Source: CBDCWO01 sp965223405 (lineage in GTDB: Bacteria > Bacteroidota > Bacteroidia > Chitinophagales > Saprospiraceae). Taken from it: a stretch of DNA of 64,000 nucleotides. A program made the translations under genes and the position numbers. The stretch is taken from assembly GCA_965223405.1 (NCBI GenBank), contig CBDCWO010000006.1, positions 1,302,001-1,366,000 on the forward strand, written 5' to 3'. A model generated the notes under the pieces. It made no database searches. It was not told the origin of the DNA and saw only the letters and a program-made list of their open reading frames with translations. Shown in pieces: positions 39,798-48,877 of the stretch (positions are counted from its first letter, which is position 1; every line of letters begins with the position of its first letter).

Positions 39798-39854
39798 TCT
39801 ATCTGTCTCTGGAAGATTTATCTGCCTTTGGAAGATCTATCTGCTTCTGGCAGA
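39798..39854. repeat. Three imperfect 19-bp tandem repeats
   Basis: Units TCTATCTGTCTCTGGAAGA (39798), TTTATCTGCCTTTGGAAGA (39817) and TCTATCTGCTTCTGGCAGA (39836) abut without spacers. The region is non-coding on both strands, and no role is apparent. Confidence 0.6.
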
Positions 39855-40149
39855 CAAAGGCTGATCATTGGACTTTATAAATCTTTGAAGCTTGACTGAA
39901 ATATACATTTGTTTCGCTTCAAGAAAATATTTGGGGACAAACTCAAGTCCAGGAAAAGTAAATTTGAGAATATAGAAATTAGGATAAAAAGCAAAATACT
40001 AAACAAATTTGTAGAGATTGTTATGCCCGTTAGTTTCAAGGCTTCTAAACGATAAAATTTTACAAAACTAAAATGGTATTGGCCTTATACCGAGCCATAC
40101 AACAAAGTCATTACGAGTTAGCGTTTGCGACTTGGTAAAGTGTATGTGA

Positions 40150-43100
40150 TTAAGGCTTGAGTTTTTTCTCAAAATATAGTTCAGGTAATACTATTTTTAT
40201 TTCTTTATTTTCACCGCTTTCTTCATTTTTGTATTCCCAAAATAGTATAAATCTTATTTTAGATTTGACTAATTGATATTCCTGGTTTTCGAGAGATTCC
40301 CTTACTTTTTGAAAAGATTTTGAGAATTTTACTATTTGCTCATCATTTGAATTTACCAGACCTTTTTCGTTTATGCCTAATGAATCTCCACTTTTTAATG
40401 AATTCAATCTTTTTTGTAAAAAATTATAATAACCTAAATTAATGTCTTTGTGTGTTAGATGATATAATAAATGCGCCGGCAAAGGATATGTTGACGAGTC
40501 GCTAACCCGGTGCAAATCATCAGCATTTATATTATCAAGATAATTACCATTATAATGAACTGTTAAATTCTGTTTTGCACGGGTCATTGCCACATATAAT
40601 TGACGTTTGGAATCATCCGAATTTGCATCGAAATCGTCAAGCATTAGGAATACATTGTCAAACTCTTTTCCTTTTGCTTTGTGGATTGTAGAAACGATTA
40701 TTGTTTCACCATATTGAGAATCAAAATCTTCTAATTTTGATTCCTTTATAAAAACCTCGAAATCCGAGCTGTATTTTATTTTAGGATTTGTTTCCTGAAA
40801 ATCAACAAGAAGATTTTTACAAAGATTGTAATTTGTGCTTTTACTATGCTTTTTTGCAAATTTCCTTTTTGCATCATTCCAGGCCTCCTTACTTATTGTG
40901 GGTGTGGATTCATCTAAATTCAAATCCTCAATAAATGACCTGAGTTCAAATAGGTTAAAGAGGCTAAAACCCGCATTCGATTGAATTAATTTTGCCGGTA
41001 TTTTATTCTTAAGCAATAAGCCGGTAACTTGCAAAGCCTCGTCATTGGTTTTCGTTAAAACACCTGTTGTTCCAGATAAATAGGCAAATAATATGTCATT
41101 TACAAATGGAACAATCAAATTGCTACTATTGTATTTTATGATTCGAATCGTTCCATTTTTCTTATGAACAGAGGCCACCGGAGTCGTTTTAAAACGGCGG
41201 TGTATTTGTTCGACATATTTATTCGTAAACTCAACAAGGTTTTTCTTACTTCGGTAGTTTTCCACCAACTCATATTGTGTAGCACTTTTTTCCTTGACAA
41301 ATTGTTCAAAATATTTAGAATCAGCTCCTCTGAAGGCATAAATATTTTGGTCATCATCCCCAACGGCAACTATTCTCATTTCTTCATTTTTTTCCATTAG
41401 TGACTTAATCAAACCGAATTCATGTTCATCCATGTCTTGTGCTTCATCAATGACAAGTACACTTTTTACAATTCTATTCGGCTCCACTTCACCATTCTTT
41501 ATTTTTTCAGTAGTAAGTTGAAGGATTTTGTCTGATTTCTCTATACTTCCAACTCTACCGAGTAAATCAAAACAATAGGAATGAAATGTTTTTATTTCAA
41601 CAAAATTTGCTGCATTACCGATTAATTTGAGGAGTCTTTTTTTGAACTCGGTAGTGGCAGCCCTGGAAAAGGTCAACATCAACAATTGTTCGTGTTTAAC
41701 ATCTTCCATCAACAAAAGAGAAGCTAATTTATGAACCAATACCCTGGTTTTTCCGCTACCGGGGCCTGCCGCAACAATGACAAACTGATTCAGATTGTCG
41801 TTTATTATTTTAAGCTGCCTTGGTGACAATTCCCCAAAAAGTTGTTTGAATTTTTTTGGTGTAATGTTTTTTTGAAGTTCATCTTTTCGGCTTCCCGGAA
41901 AATATTTATTTAGAAATGAAGTATAGTTCAATTGGAAATAATCCTCAACGAAACTTAACGCTTCACGGTAATCTGTTAGCATTTTTTTTGCGTATTCACC
42001 AACAATATGAATTTGCTGCATTTTGTTTTGATAAAACTGCTCCAGTTGGCTATAGTCATCCTTTTTATACTGAATCTGATTATTTTGTTCCAAGCGGTCA
42101 ATTGTAAGTTTATTATAAACGACCAAAAAGCCACCTTCAATTTTAATTGCTTCAATTCTTGACAGATAGAAAAGTGCATCTTCAATGTCTTCAATAGATG
42201 CATCAATCTTAAACATTGCAGATGTGTTTACATAATTATCCCTTAACTCGTGAACAGAGAATTCAACTAAAATTTCGTTTATCCCGTTTGTATCCCGAGT
42301 ATTTTGAGTTTTATTGAAAAGATATGTCAAAATAAACTCCGACAATAAGTGCCTTTTCTCCCGTTTCTCTTTCAGAATATCTATTGGCTGCTTACAAATT
42401 ACTGAAATATGATTTTTCGAATAACTATGATTCCGGCGTTTAATCCAGTTTTTTATAGCCCAAAAATTCAAAACAGTTTTAATCTTATTTGGGTTGGCAT
42501 TTGTGCAATTATGCTCTAATGCCTCCTCGTTTAATTCTTTTAGATTAATTACTTTTTCATGTTGATCCAAAATGGGCAAAAGGAAGTTCTCAATTTTTGC
42601 AAAAGAATTAAGAATTGATAGTGAGCGACTTTCGCTGTCAGCTTGCTTGATAAATGCAGTCAAATCCTTTGTGTCTGCCAGAATTTTTTCCTCTCGAAGC
42701 AAGTTTATAATTTTTATTACTTCTTCCTTCACAATCCCTAAATGATCGGAAATATAATCAACTCTCGCTTCCGGTATTTCGTCATTTGAGTGCTTTCTGC
42801 TTTTTGTTGAAAACAGCTTTTTAATGATACGAATTGCACTGACCTTTTGCTGTTTATCGAATCTTGAAGATGAATTTATTTTTCCAATTGCCTGCTGGGC
42901 ATTTTTCGATAATATGCTATTTGCAAAAATCCGTGGCATATTTTGCCCGCGCTTTAAATACCCTGCATGTTCGAGCGCTGCAATGGCAGTGGTAACACGA
43001 GTTTCAATTTCGATAACATTATCATCCCAACCTGCTTTTCGTGCAATTTCCAACGCTGAATTCGACACCGAGGAACGAAACTTTGTAATATATTTGATCG

Positions 43101-44970
43101 CTCTCCATATTTGTTGAATCTCTTTTACAGACAATTTTGTTTGATTCAGCAAAATAAAATGCTTGTTAAGGTCTTCTTCGTTAAATAACACGAAACAATC
43201 TGCCAAGATATTTTCATCACGTCCTGCTCTACCGGCTTCTTGCACATAATTCTCTAAAGAATCCGAGATGTCATAATGGATGACCATTTCAACATCTTTT
43301 TTGTCAACTCCCATTCCAAAGGCGGACGTTGCTACCATAATTTGAACATCACCGGCAATAAAATCATTTTGGTTTTGTGTTTTCTCGTTAACATCCATTT
43401 TGCCATGATAAGGCTTCGCGTTAAATCCATCCTTACTCAATCGTTCTGCAAGTTGATACGCTCTTCTTGTTCTTGAAACATAAATGATCGTAGGGCAATT
43501 TTTTGATTCAATCAGATTTCTTGCACTATTATATTTGTCTTCTTCATCTTTGATGTCAAAAACCTTGTATTGCAAGTTAGTCCTTGTACTCTTTGCCTTG
43601 AATACTTCAAGTTGAAGCGATAATTTTTCTTCAAAATACCGACATATATCGACAACCACTTTTTGCTTAGCCGTTGCTGTAAAGCAGGAAACCGGAATAG
43701 GATCTGACAAGTTTTTCTTTTCTTGTAGCTGTTTTATGAAATCACCAATGTACAAGTAGTCAACTCTAAAATCCTGCCCCCAAGCTGAAAAACAATGTGC
43801 TTCATCTACCACAAAACGAACAATATTTCTACCTAACAACAGGCGTTCGATAGTTTTAGAGCGAAGAGATTCCGGTGAAATGTATAAAATTGAAGCTGAG
43901 CCATCTTCAACTCTTTCGAATGATTTGCCTCGCTCAATCGGGTTCAGCAATCCATTAATGGTAACCGATTCTGTTATACCATTTTTCTCAAGATTATCAA
44001 CCTGATCCTTCATTAGTGATTGCAATGGTGAAATTACAACTGTTAAGCCTTTAGTATTTCTGCCAGCCATTAAGGCGGGGATTTGAAAAGTAATGGATTT
44101 TCCTCCACCGGTAGGAAAAACAGCAAGAAGTGATTTATTGTTAATTGCAGCTTTTACAGCCTTCTCCTGTAACGGTTCGCCATTGAAGGTGCGGTAAGCA
44201 TCAAATCCAAAAAAATCTTTTAACCCGAGTTTTGCGTCCAGGGCTTTTTCACAATATATGCATCCGGTTAGACATGGGTTATTTCGGAGCAAGTACATTA
44301 TTCTTTCTACTTCTGGATAATTCATTAAAACCCAAGGCGGTGTAATAGAATAACGGTCTGTACTATTAATTAACGCCAAACAATAAGCAAGCTCAATTGA
44401 ATGTTCTTTTATGATGGTTTCTATTGGAGCATTTGGGCAAAACCTATTTTGAAATTGTTCATAAATTAGTTCAGATACTAAAAAGTCTTCAGAACATTTA
44501 AATGATACAAATTCAAAGAAATGCTTAAACTCTTTATGTTCGCACAGCAGTAAATAATAAGTCTGTTTTAACAATTCCTCCAGATTATTAAAAGCAGTAA
44601 TTTCATCGTAAAACAAATCTTTCGCCTTTTGGGAATCATTTACGGGGTTATTTAATTCATCTGATTGTAATTTGTCATCTTTTAACAGATGATGATATGG
44701 TTTTGTCGGGAATAATAATGGTGATAAAAATAATGTGTCTATATATTGAAAATCATTTTTCCCTTGGGACGAAAGATATTTTTGTATATACTTCAAATCA
44801 TGTCTGATAATATTGTGTCCGCAGATAAAGTCGGTATTATTTAAGCATTCTGCAAAATCTTTTATCAAATTTGAATGGAAAGTGCTCCCATCACTTTTTA
44901 CTCCACCAATATCAAGGATCTTCTTGTTTTTGGGGTCTATTTCGGTATCAAAAAATGTGATGGCCTTCAT
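40150..44970 (-). CDS. Exonuclease-RecQ-UvrD fusion protein (putative defence or repair helicase)
   Basis: A 1606-residue protein with three enzymatic parts. Residues about 1-120 form a DEDD-type exonuclease domain (FFDTEID with Asp8 and Glu10, Asp58, NDSQKAKD). Residues about 250-640 are a RecQ helicase (Walker A PTGGGKS near 291, VVDEAHCFSAWGQDFR near 388, VATSAFGMGVDKKDV, QEAGRAGRDE). Residues about 1040-1500 are a UvrD/superfamily-1A helicase (AAGPGSGKTR near 1070, VIDEAQDMDE near 1175, GDDDQNIYAFRGA, STIHKAKGKEFD, YVAMTRAKQ). Winged-helix-like segments lie between. All key residues look intact. It should degrade or unwind DNA in the cytosol; a defence role is inferred from context. Confidence 0.9.
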   Translation of the reverse strand: MKAITFFDTEIDPKNKKILDIGGVKSDGSTFHSNLIKDFAECLNNTDFICGHNIIRHDLKYIQKYLSSQGKNDFQYIDTLFLSPLLFPTKPYHHLLKDDKLQSDELNNPVNDSQKAKDLFYDEITAFNNLEELLKQTYYLLLCEHKEFKHFFEFVSFKCSEDFLVSELIYEQFQNRFCPNAPIETIIKEHSIELAYCLALINSTDRYSITPPWVLMNYPEVERIMYLLRNNPCLTGCIYCEKALDAKLGLKDFFGFDAYRTFNGEPLQEKAVKAAINNKSLLAVFPTGGGKSITFQIPALMAGRNTKGLTVVISPLQSLMKDQVDNLEKNGITESVTINGLLNPIERGKSFERVEDGSASILYISPESLRSKTIERLLLGRNIVRFVVDEAHCFSAWGQDFRVDYLYIGDFIKQLQEKKNLSDPIPVSCFTATAKQKVVVDICRYFEEKLSLQLEVFKAKSTRTNLQYKVFDIKDEEDKYNSARNLIESKNCPTIIYVSRTRRAYQLAERLSKDGFNAKPYHGKMDVNEKTQNQNDFIAGDVQIMVATSAFGMGVDKKDVEMVIHYDISDSLENYVQEAGRAGRDENILADCFVLFNEEDLNKHFILLNQTKLSVKEIQQIWRAIKYITKFRSSVSNSALEIARKAGWDDNVIEIETRVTTAIAALEHAGYLKRGQNMPRIFANSILSKNAQQAIGKINSSSRFDKQQKVSAIRIIKKLFSTKSRKHSNDEIPEARVDYISDHLGIVKEEVIKIINLLREEKILADTKDLTAFIKQADSESRSLSILNSFAKIENFLLPILDQHEKVINLKELNEEALEHNCTNANPNKIKTVLNFWAIKNWIKRRNHSYSKNHISVICKQPIDILKEKREKRHLLSEFILTYLFNKTQNTRDTNGINEILVEFSVHELRDNYVNTSAMFKIDASIEDIEDALFYLSRIEAIKIEGGFLVVYNKLTIDRLEQNNQIQYKKDDYSQLEQFYQNKMQQIHIVGEYAKKMLTDYREALSFVEDYFQLNYTSFLNKYFPGSRKDELQKNITPKKFKQLFGELSPRQLKIINDNLNQFVIVAAGPGSGKTRVLVHKLASLLLMEDVKHEQLLMLTFSRAATTEFKKRLLKLIGNAANFVEIKTFHSYCFDLLGRVGSIEKSDKILQLTTEKIKNGEVEPNRIVKSVLVIDEAQDMDEHEFGLIKSLMEKNEEMRIVAVGDDDQNIYAFRGADSKYFEQFVKEKSATQYELVENYRSKKNLVEFTNKYVEQIHRRFKTTPVASVHKKNGTIRIIKYNSSNLIVPFVNDILFAYLSGTTGVLTKTNDEALQVTGLLLKNKIPAKLIQSNAGFSLFNLFELRSFIEDLNLDESTPTISKEAWNDAKRKFAKKHSKSTNYNLCKNLLVDFQETNPKIKYSSDFEVFIKESKLEDFDSQYGETIIVSTIHKAKGKEFDNVFLMLDDFDANSDDSKRQLYVAMTRAKQNLTVHYNGNYLDNINADDLHRVSDSSTYPLPAHLLYHLTHKDINLGYYNFLQKRLNSLKSGDSLGINEKGLVNSNDEQIVKFSKSFQKVRESLENQEYQLVKSKIRFILFWEYKNEESGENKEIKIVLPELYFEKKLKP

Positions 44971-45086
44971 TATATTGAATACGAATTATTACAAAAACAA
45001 TTTAAAGACGGAAAAACAACTCTTTTGACAATTAATATAAATAACCTGAGTGTGTGGTCCTTACAGTACTGATTATTTGAGAACAT

Positions 45087-45452
45087 TCATTTTCTTAATT
45101 TTATTTTTGCTTCATGCTGATTATCATTGCTGACGTATATTTTTTCAACGCTAAATGATATTAGTTTGTAGGATTTAGACCTAGAATCTTCTCCCAGCAC
45201 ATATACAGCACCTTTTATCCCGAATATTTCAGATTGCCATATCATCCGGCAATCTCGTTGAGACCAATTCACATATTTTAAGTCGGTCAAAAAAGTTACG
45301 ATTGAATCCTCAAAAGGAAAATGAAGTACTATCTGGTTTTCATCACCAGGTGCATTTTTATATAATTCAAAAGTCCAATTACGAATAGTAGATCGGTAAG
45401 ACCAGGATTCTTTTATTTTATACGGATCAATAGTGGGAAGTAGATTCATCAT
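45087..45452 (-). CDS. Hypothetical protein, possibly the surviving 3' part of a decayed gene
   Basis: A 121-residue soluble protein starting MMNLLPTIDPYKIKESW; no motif recognised. The same frame stays protein-like upstream to about 45719 (KNREVIIGWKWKGLIYTKR and PENEIYPGENVAVDV) but is broken by TAA codons at 45621-45623 and 45558-45560. A second, IS-split copy of the central part exists at 48.7-50.8 kb, and its upstream frame is conserved at amino-acid level too. The intact stretch may be translated or may be residual. Confidence 0.5.
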   Translation of the reverse strand: MMNLLPTIDPYKIKESWSYRSTIRNWTFELYKNAPGDENQIVLHFPFEDSIVTFLTDLKYVNWSQRDCRMIWQSEIFGIKGAVYVLGEDSRSKSYKLISFSVEKIYVSNDNQHEAKIKLRK

Positions 45453-45722
45453 CTTAGTGCTCAGAAAATTGAAATTCCAAGATAAACAATCAGGATCGAA
45501 CTTTGAAAAAGTATGGGAATTTTCTATACCTATGAATGGCGAAGCTTTGCCAATACTTTAATTTACATCAACCGCGACATTTTCTCCTGGATATATCTCA
45601 TTTTCAGGTGTCACCATTACTTATTCCACTTCGTCCAACCTTTTGGTGTAAATTAAACCCTTCCATTTCCATCCAATAATGACCTCTCTATTTTTACTTT
45701 TTCCAAGTGGTGAGGTGACTCA

Positions 45723-45802
45723 GTCCAACAGGCATTGGTGCTGACATCTATCTTCTGTGGGCTTCAACCCGCCTCCTTCAGGAGGGCCTTGACCCGTTGG
45801 GC
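45723..45802 (-). repeat. attC-like site after the FRG gene
   Basis: On the minus strand GCCCAAC (45802-45796) matches RYYYAAC fully and GTTGGAC (45729-45723) matches GTTRRRY fully, 80 bp apart. Between them GGGTCAAGGCCCTCC and GGAGGCGGGTTGAAGCCC form nested stems around the perfect hairpin CCTCC-ttca-GGAGG (45772-45785). It starts 18 bp after the FRG stop. The core GTTGGAC is the same as in the site at 37280. Confidence 0.6.
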
Positions 45803-45820
45803 CGATTGAAGCTTGATTTA

Positions 45821-46957
45821 TCATGGACTGTTTTTCTTATAGACTTCCCATATGTTTTGCAATCCAATTAGATTTGTTTTTAATTCGTCATTTGAAATTT
45901 CTGAAGGGTTATGAACAAGCCTATTTCTAAAATTCCTCAAAGCGTCAAATTGTGTTAATATATCATAGTATTTAGGGGCTTTCCATCTTACCGTATTAAT
46001 TGCATCCCTGGTTGTGAATACATTTCTTTTATATTTTCTTGCATGTTTAACAACGTGATTCTCAAATTCCGCCCAAATCTTTAAGTAATTACCTAAGTCT
46101 GAAGGCGTTGCTCCCATTGAGATCTCTTGATCAATTTCTCTACAAATTGATTCAATTCTGTCTTTCTTTGGATATAATGCAGACTCTGGTATTCTTTTAA
46201 ATTCTTTTCCCCAAAATCTATTGTTGTTAGGGATCTCAAATTTAGCGATTAGGCGATTGTTTAAATCTAACTCACCTTTATTATCATATTCGTTCGTAAT
46301 ATCTTCAGTACCAACTAAAAATCCTTCTTGAAAATAAGGTCTCAATGCCTCTGGTGGAGTAATGCTCAAAAGTCTAATATTGACTAAATCATGTTCGGAA
46401 TTTATCGAGATTCTGTTAGAATAATATGGTAACCCAAAAACGTATACATATGCAGTTTTTTGATCATTGTATAATTGGTCGAATGAACATGCAACTCGTA
46501 AGGATTGCGTTAAATCTATGAGAGGCGTTTCTGTAACTTCATAATGTTGAAGGATGCTCCACTGGATGTATTTTTTTCTTCTTAATTCATATTGGCCTTG
46601 TATCTTGTTTGACTTAAACAGATGAGAAAGAATTTTACTTGCACTTTCTAATTTATCAAATCTAAAATCTAATTCTTGTTGAGAAACATAATCTCCCCGA
46701 TATATTGTTGGATAAAATGTGGAGGCTTGAGCTTTGTTTAGATAATCGTTTTTTTGACCTCGGTAAAAGAGCAAATAATCCTTATTCAGGTAGGCTAATT
46801 TGGCAACTTGTTCTACTAATTTTCTAAATGTAGTTACAGGATATCCAGAATCTTTACCAACTTCCTTCGACGAAGTGTGATTTCGTAATTCTTTTGTAAG
46901 GTTTCCTTGAATTTGTCTCATAGGTAATTCAAATTGCCCATAACTCAAAGAATGCAT
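45821..46957 (-). CDS. FRG-domain protein with HEPN-like C-terminus
   Basis: A 378-residue soluble protein. The N-terminal FRG domain is marked by LFYRGQ (residues 63-68), YPTIYRGDY and the second motif QHYEVTETPLIDLTQSLRVACSF. The C-terminal 90 residues are helical, with RNFRNRLVHNP near 342-352, an R-x4-H pattern seen in HEPN ribonuclease domains. FRG proteins are often found in phage-defence islands, with unknown biochemistry. A PD-(D/E)XK nuclease gene and the helicase fusion flank it. Start ATG at 46957; ATG 12 codons in is an alternative. Confidence 0.78.
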   Translation of the reverse strand: MHSLSYGQFELPMRQIQGNLTKELRNHTSSKEVGKDSGYPVTTFRKLVEQVAKLAYLNKDYLLFYRGQKNDYLNKAQASTFYPTIYRGDYVSQQELDFRFDKLESASKILSHLFKSNKIQGQYELRRKKYIQWSILQHYEVTETPLIDLTQSLRVACSFDQLYNDQKTAYVYVFGLPYYSNRISINSEHDLVNIRLLSITPPEALRPYFQEGFLVGTEDITNEYDNKGELDLNNRLIAKFEIPNNNRFWGKEFKRIPESALYPKKDRIESICREIDQEISMGATPSDLGNYLKIWAEFENHVVKHARKYKRNVFTTRDAINTVRWKAPKYYDILTQFDALRNFRNRLVHNPSEISNDELKTNLIGLQNIWEVYKKNSP

Positions 46958-47325
46958 ATGGCTTCGACAATATGCAGTTCAGTTGGACATCATGATTTAT
47001 ATTTAGGGAATCCCTTTTCAGATTATTCCTGTCAAATTGTATTAATCCGTTCTTATATGGGAATTAATTTACAAAAGAATTTTAGATCTCAATACATTAT
47101 CTTCCAGAACTAGTATTTTTAATTCAATTTGTCTGGCAGTCTGTAAATTCCTGGATTCTTCCTTTGTTTCCATTACGTCACTTTTTTGTTTATCAATGAT
47201 CGCAATGTATTATATTTCTTAGGTGTTATGCGATATTTCGGAATGGATTTGTTCAACGGTCCGGCTGCATGCATCTGTATTGGCTAGCAATCGTGAGCCT
47301 CAAAACTTAATACTTGCACCTTCCA

Positions 47326-47403
47326 ATCTAACAAACTTAATACGATTATTCCAGTTCAGATCTGCGTTAGCCAATATGATGTCATGGCAGACTGTTATAT
47401 GCC
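47326..47403 (-). repeat. attC-like site overlapping the end of the nuclease gene
   Basis: On the minus strand GGCATATAAC (47403-47394) overlaps the nuclease stop codon, and GTTAGAT (47332-47326) is a full GTTRRRY match. GGCATATAAC differs by one base from GGCACATAAC, the complement of the sequence that opens the same unit (48672-48681). The remainder of the 46958-47394 spacer shows no gene. Confidence 0.5.
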
Positions 47404-48654
47404 GTCTTCTTCTGAATACAAATTATAAAATAAGTGGTGTATTTCAACCGTTTTCTGGTCATCCTCTGGTAATACGTGCTTCGATATTAACCTTGTACTA
47501 CCTCTCTTCAAGACTGAACCTATTATCGCATTATGTTTACCTAAAGCATTAAATGCCGTATCTAAAACATTTGTGAAATTCTTTCTTCGACAGAACACAA
47601 TAATTATTCCGAAGTTATCCCTCCAAGTAACATATCTAAGAATCTGATCGATTGTTTTAAGATATAGTCCTTCACCTGACCAGTTCTTACATTCTGCAAT
47701 CAGAATATTTCCCTTATCTATTCTGAGAAATATATCCGTCCTTCCTTTCTTACTGAAGGTCTCTCCTGTTGCACTTCCTTCGAAAATAGCATTTAAGCCC
47801 ACTAAAATCAGATCTCGGAGATCCTCTTCTTGTAATTTGGAACATGTATTTGGAATACGTTCAAATTGATGTCCTTGATTATCTATTATCGCAACCAAAT
47901 CCAGCACACGCTCTCGATTTAGCACATATTGTTGAGAGGAATTACCTCCTCTTGGCTTCACTTTGTCAATAATCCTCTTCTTTTGCAGTCTGACCTTTGT
48001 TGCTTCAAGTTTTGGGTTCTTTTTCAGGGGTATGTTCATGGTCTTACTTAATTCATTGATTTTTCTATCATCGGCAAGCAGCTTCTTTTTCCTGTTTGTG
48101 ATAAAATCCTTAATAATTTCTGGGGATTCGCTGTTATTTCGACTAATTTCAACATTCTTCAAATCAAACCAATTCTTAATTCTGATTGTATCTTGCTCAA
48201 TTTTGCTTTGTATTTGTTCAGTGCTCAACTCAACGCCATATCCTTTAGTCTCAATTGACATGATTATTTCCTTGTCTTCAATCTTAAAAATTGGAGATCC
48301 CCCAGACACTATATTTTTTGTTCTAAGATTGTTTATAAGGTAAATATCTTGATCGTCTGTTACAGGAATACAAACATCAACATATTCTTTTTCCATCTTC
48401 AGATCCCCTTGATTGTTATAGGGGAAACTTCTTTCATTTGCTCTGATTGTAACAACTTCTTTTCTTGGAGATAGTGTCTTTTGATCGAACTTAATGTCTA
48501 CTGGCTCAAAGAGCTTGGCCTTTTGTAAGTAGTATTCGACTAGTTCCTCAGTATCTATTGACATTAGATAGTCATCATCTTCCTCAAGAATCTCAGATTT
48601 AATAAGGTTGATCCGTTCAAAATAGTATTCATCAATTGATCTTGATTTCCACAT
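47395..48654 (-). CDS. PD-(D/E)XK nuclease-domain protein, probable defence effector
   Basis: A 419-residue soluble protein. The N-terminal about 170 residues are of unknown fold and acidic, about 175-245 is a basic coiled-coil-like helix (FITNRKKKLLADDRKINEL), and the C-terminal part has a restriction-endonuclease core: TFSKKGRTDIFLR (Asp near 305) and LIAECKNWSGEG (ExK near 320), then YVTWRDNFGIIIVFCR. The pattern is known from nucleases in bacterial defence loci. Its stop lies within an attC-like arm. Confidence 0.75.
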   Translation of the reverse strand: MWKSRSIDEYYFERINLIKSEILEEDDDYLMSIDTEELVEYYLQKAKLFEPVDIKFDQKTLSPRKEVVTIRANERSFPYNNQGDLKMEKEYVDVCIPVTDDQDIYLINNLRTKNIVSGGSPIFKIEDKEIIMSIETKGYGVELSTEQIQSKIEQDTIRIKNWFDLKNVEISRNNSESPEIIKDFITNRKKKLLADDRKINELSKTMNIPLKKNPKLEATKVRLQKKRIIDKVKPRGGNSSQQYVLNRERVLDLVAIIDNQGHQFERIPNTCSKLQEEDLRDLILVGLNAIFEGSATGETFSKKGRTDIFLRIDKGNILIAECKNWSGEGLYLKTIDQILRYVTWRDNFGIIIVFCRRKNFTNVLDTAFNALGKHNAIIGSVLKRGSTRLISKHVLPEDDQKTVEIHHLFYNLYSEEDGI

Positions 48655-48671
48655 TTCTAACTATTTACGAT

Positions 48672-48730
48672 GGCACATAACATTTTGCTATCAGGAACTT
48701 TTTAGAGAAAGTTCCTGATATACGCTATTG
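48672..48730 (-). repeat. attC-like palindromic site (copy D)
   Basis: TATCAGGAACTTT (48689-48701) pairs perfectly with 48708-48720 (13 bp, 6-nt loop). On the minus strand GATAGCAAAATG-TTATGTGCC follows and ends 18 bp before the nuclease ATG. The loop TTAGAG is the reverse complement of the loop CTCTAA in copies A and B, while the flanks keep the same orientation. Confidence 0.6.
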
Positions 48731-48871
48731 ATATCCATATCATCCGGCACTGGTTGAGACCAATTCACATATTTTAAGTCGGTCAAAAAAGTTACCATTG
48801 AATCCTCAAAAGGAAAATGAAGTCCTATCTGGTTTTCATCACCAGGTGCATTTTTATATAATTCAAAAGTC

Positions 48872-48877
48872 CAATTA
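48872..48877 (+). repeat. Target-site duplication, left copy
   Basis: CAATTA directly precedes the left inverted repeat of the IS and recurs right after the right end (50650-50655). Confidence 0.9.
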
